A stretch of DNA of 64,000 nucleotides from Gemmatimonadota bacterium (GTDB lineage Bacteria; Gemmatimonadota; Gemmatimonadetes; Gemmatimonadales; GWC2-71-9), in contig SHZT01000005.1 of the NCBI GenBank assembly GCA_009692185.1, positions 1 to 64,000 of the forward strand, read 5' to 3'. Shown here in pieces: positions 61,894 to 64,000 of the stretch (the stretch's first letter is position 1; each line of letters starts with the position of its first letter). The notes under the pieces are model-generated. The model worked only from the letters and a program-made list of their open reading frames with translations. It searched no databases and was not told the DNA's origin. Both the position numbers and the translations under genes were made by a program.

Positions 61894-64000
61894 CTGCCTA
61901 AGTCCCGCAGCAAGAAGAAGACCCCGATTCCAGCCCCAGATCAGGCAGCCACACTGCCGCATCCGGACCGTTTCGCCGCGCGCCACATCGGCCCGCGGCC
62001 GGACGACGTCCGCGCCATGCTGGACCTGCTGGGCTACCGGTCGCTGGACCAGTTCGTGGATGCGGTCGTCCCGGCGGATATCCGCCTGCGCCGCACGATG
62101 GACTTGCCGGCCGCCCGGAGCGAGCCGCAGGTCCTGGCGGCACTTCGGGACATGGGCTCGCGCAATCGCGTGGCCCGCTCGTATCTCGGCATGGGCTACT
62201 CGGACTGCTTCACGCCACCTGTGATCCTGCGAAACATTTTGGAAAACCCGGGTTGGTACACGGCATACACGCCCTACCAGGCCGAGATCGCCCAAGGGCG
62301 CCTCGAGGCCCTGCTGAATTTCCAGACCGTGGTGTCCGACCTCACGGGCCTGCCCGTCGCCAACGCGTCCCTGCTCGACGAGGCAACCGCCGCGGCCGAG
62401 GCCATGCATCTCACGGAATCCGTCGCCGGCAAGGGCGGGCCCATGGTCTACCTGGTGGACCGCGGGTGTCACCCGCAGACCATCGCGGTGGTCGAGACCC
62501 GCGCCGAGGCACGAGGCGTCGAGGTGAAGGTGGGCGACCCGGCGACGTTCCAGTTCGGCGGCGCCGTGATCGGCGCCCTGGTCCAGTACCCGGGCACCGA
62601 TGGCGGCATTCAGGACCACTCGGCGCTGGTCGCGCGGGCGCACGACCACGGCGCCCTCGTCACCGTCGCCACCGATCTCCTCGCGCTCGCGCTGATCACG
62701 CCGCCCGGCGAGTGGGGCGCGGATATCGCCGTGGGCAACTCCCAGCGTTTCGGCGTGCCGCTGGGATACGGCGGCCCGCACGCCGCCTTTTTCGCGACGC
62801 GCGAGGAACACAAGCGCTACCTGCCGGGCCGGATCATCGGCGTGTCGAAGGACCGCTCGGGCCGTCCGGCGTTGCGCATGGCACTCCAGACCCGGGAGCA
62901 GCACATCCGCCGCGAAAAGGCCACCAGCAACGTCTGCACCGCGCAGGTCCTGCTCGCGGTAACGGCCTCGATGTACGCGGTGTACCATGGGCCCGACGGC
63001 ATCCGCAAAATTGCCGAGCGGCTGCATCGCCTGGCCGGCGCGCTGGCGGCAGGAGTCCGGAAGTTCGGCTTCAAGCTCACGCACGACGCGTTCTTCGACA
63101 CGCTGTCGGTCGAGGCCCCGGCCGCGACCACCACCAAGGTCATCGCAGCTGCCCGGACGCGCGGCATCAATCTCCGCGCCATCTCCCCGACGAGAATCGG
63201 CGTGGCGCTGGACGAGACGACCAGCGCCGCCGACGTCGCTGACGTCGTGAGTGCGTTCGCGCTGGGCCGGGCGATTTCGTTCGACACCGGCCGCGTGGCC
63301 CAGGGCGTCGAGTCCGCCGTTCCGCCGGCACTCCGCCGCACGACGCCCTACCTCACGCACCCGGTGTTCAAGCGGCACCGCTCCGAAACCGAAATGCTCC
63401 GGTATCTCAAGCGGCTCGAGGACCGGGACTTCTCGCTGACGTCAGGGATGATTCCCCTGGGTTCGTGCACGATGAAGCTCAACGCGACCACCGAAATGGC
63501 CGCCGTGACCTGGCCCGAGTTCGGGCGGATCCATCCGTTCGCCCCGCGCGACCAGGCTGCCGGCTACGGGGAGCTCCACCGCCAGCTGGAAGACTGGCTC
63601 GCCGAGATCACCGGGTTCCCCGGCATATCGCTCCAGCCGAACGCCGGCTCCCAGGGTGAGTACGCCGGCCTGCTCGCGATTCGCGCCTACCACCGCTCGC
63701 GGAAAGACACCCACCGCACCACCTGCCTCATTCCCCAATCGGCGCACGGAACCAACCCGGCGAGCGCGGTGATGGCGGGGTTCTCGGTCGTCGTGGTGAA
63801 AACCGACCCGCAGGGCAACGTGGACCTGGACGATCTTCGCGCCAAGGCCGATCAGCACAAGGCGACGCTCGGCGCGCTGATGATCACGTATCCGTCTACG
63901 CACGGTGTGTTCGAAGCGGGCGTGCGCACGATCTGCGACATCGTGCACAAGGCGGGCGGACAGGTCTACATGGACGGCGCCAACCTGAACGCGCAGGTCG
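61894..64000 (+). CDS. gcvP: Glycine dehydrogenase (P protein), cut by window end, apparent CTG start
   Basis: At least 702 codons in one open frame to the end of the window. [44 protein letters not shown], and the second half [22 protein letters not shown] show a single-chain P protein. The PLP lysine lies beyond the window. Between the gcvH stop and the conserved N-terminus there is no ATG, GTG or TTG in frame; CTG 61894 (PKSRSKKK follows) is the first plausible start. Decarboxylates glycine in the glycine cleavage system. Confidence 0.93.
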   Translation, partial: MPKSRSKKKTPIPAPDQAATLPHPDRFAARHIGPRPDDVRAMLDLLGYRSLDQFVDAVVPADIRLRRTMDLPAARSEPQVLAALRDMGSRNRVARSYLGMGYSDCFTPPVILRNILENPGWYTAYTPYQAEIAQGRLEALLNFQTVVSDLTGLPVANASLLDEATAAAEAMHLTESVAGKGGPMVYLVDRGCHPQTIAVVETRAEARGVEVKVGDPATFQFGGAVIGALVQYPGTDGGIQDHSALVARAHDHGALVTVATDLLALALITPPGEWGADIAVGNSQRFGVPLGYGGPHAAFFATREEHKRYLPGRIIGVSKDRSGRPALRMALQTREQHIRREKATSNVCTAQVLLAVTASMYAVYHGPDGIRKIAERLHRLAGALAAGVRKFGFKLTHDAFFDTLSVEAPAATTTKVIAAARTRGINLRAISPTRIGVALDETTSAADVADVVSAFALGRAISFDTGRVAQGVESAVPPALRRTTPYLTHPVFKRHRSETEMLRYLKRLEDRDFSLTSGMIPLGSCTMKLNATTEMAAVTWPEFGRIHPFAPRDQAAGYGELHRQLEDWLAEITGFPGISLQPNAGSQGEYAGLLAIRAYHRSRKDTHRTTCLIPQSAHGTNPASAVMAGFSVVVVKTDPQGNVDLDDLRAKADQHKATLGALMITYPSTHGVFEAGVRTICDIVHKAGGQVYMDGANLNAQV

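Noticed and set aside
61861-63378. Minus-strand 505-aa open frame opposite gcvP
   Set aside because: gcvP homology covers the whole region; the minus frame is an open shadow.

Overview
This is a 64 kb stretch of a high-GC, gene-dense bacterial chromosome. Genes are packed with very short gaps and many 4-base stop/start overlaps (GTGA, ATGA and variants). It has many secreted proteins and lipoproteins, two LVIVD-type propellers, DUF4159, V4R and YHYH-domain proteins, and a decaheme-free c-type cytochrome. Housekeeping genes (ligA, gcvH/gcvP, coaE, tdk, folE) show it is chromosomal. The gene set looks most like Gemmatimonadota (soil/metagenomic type); that is an inference from gene content, not a measured placement. 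No rRNA, tRNA, CRISPR array, integrase or transposase was found.

Layout. 0-7.3 kb: hslR-like gene, small lipoproteins, an ArsC-fold protein, a GNAT, an M23 peptidase and two paralogous LVIVD propeller proteins, then a Tat-exported aminotransferase-like protein. 7.3-17.5 kb: FAH-family hydrolase and SGNH esterase, a propeller lipoprotein, an ABC exporter pair, a run of small proteins, a diheme cytochrome, cupin, DJ-1 protein and the RhlE helicase. 17.6-29.5 kb: M1 peptidase, YHYH protein, acetamidase-like protein, then an overlapping operon ending in an unusual three-module membrane protein (methyltransferase + PAP2 + Lgt-like), DUF4159, a coiled-coil gene broken by an amber codon, and a GroES-like protein. 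29.5-42 kb: phosphoesterase, thymidine phosphorylase, TPR proteins, GAF protein, ligA, a frameshifted V4R gene, acyl-CoA synthetase, SDR and folE. 42-48 kb: double GNAT, propeller lipoprotein, DUF4173 protein with a well-formed promoter/operator, carbonic anhydrase, and a frameshifted propeller remnant. 48-57.5 kb: a DNA-end-resection operon nurA-herA-(secreted protein)-sbcD-sbcC. 57.5-64 kb: P1 peptidase, a catalytically dead DbpA-like helicase, tdk, coaE, gcvH and the start of gcvP.

Three themes run through the window. (1) Several clearly real genes (ligA, gcvP, an SDR, a DUF6265-like protein, a lipoprotein phosphoesterase) have no ATG, GTG or TTG at the place where homology and signal peptides demand a start; instead CTG, ATA, ATC or possibly GTC sits there, in two cases exactly in a 4-base stop/start overlap. 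(2) Some promoters place a TAnnnT -10 box 6-7 bases before the start codon, which implies leaderless mRNAs and would explain divergent gene pairs whose start codons touch or lie 9 bases apart. (3) Gene ends carry short-unit tandem repeats, often in inverted pairs that form long hairpins; the same 13-base arms occur at two convergent junctions, and related repeats have entered coding sequence. Together these matter for anyone calling genes in this genome.
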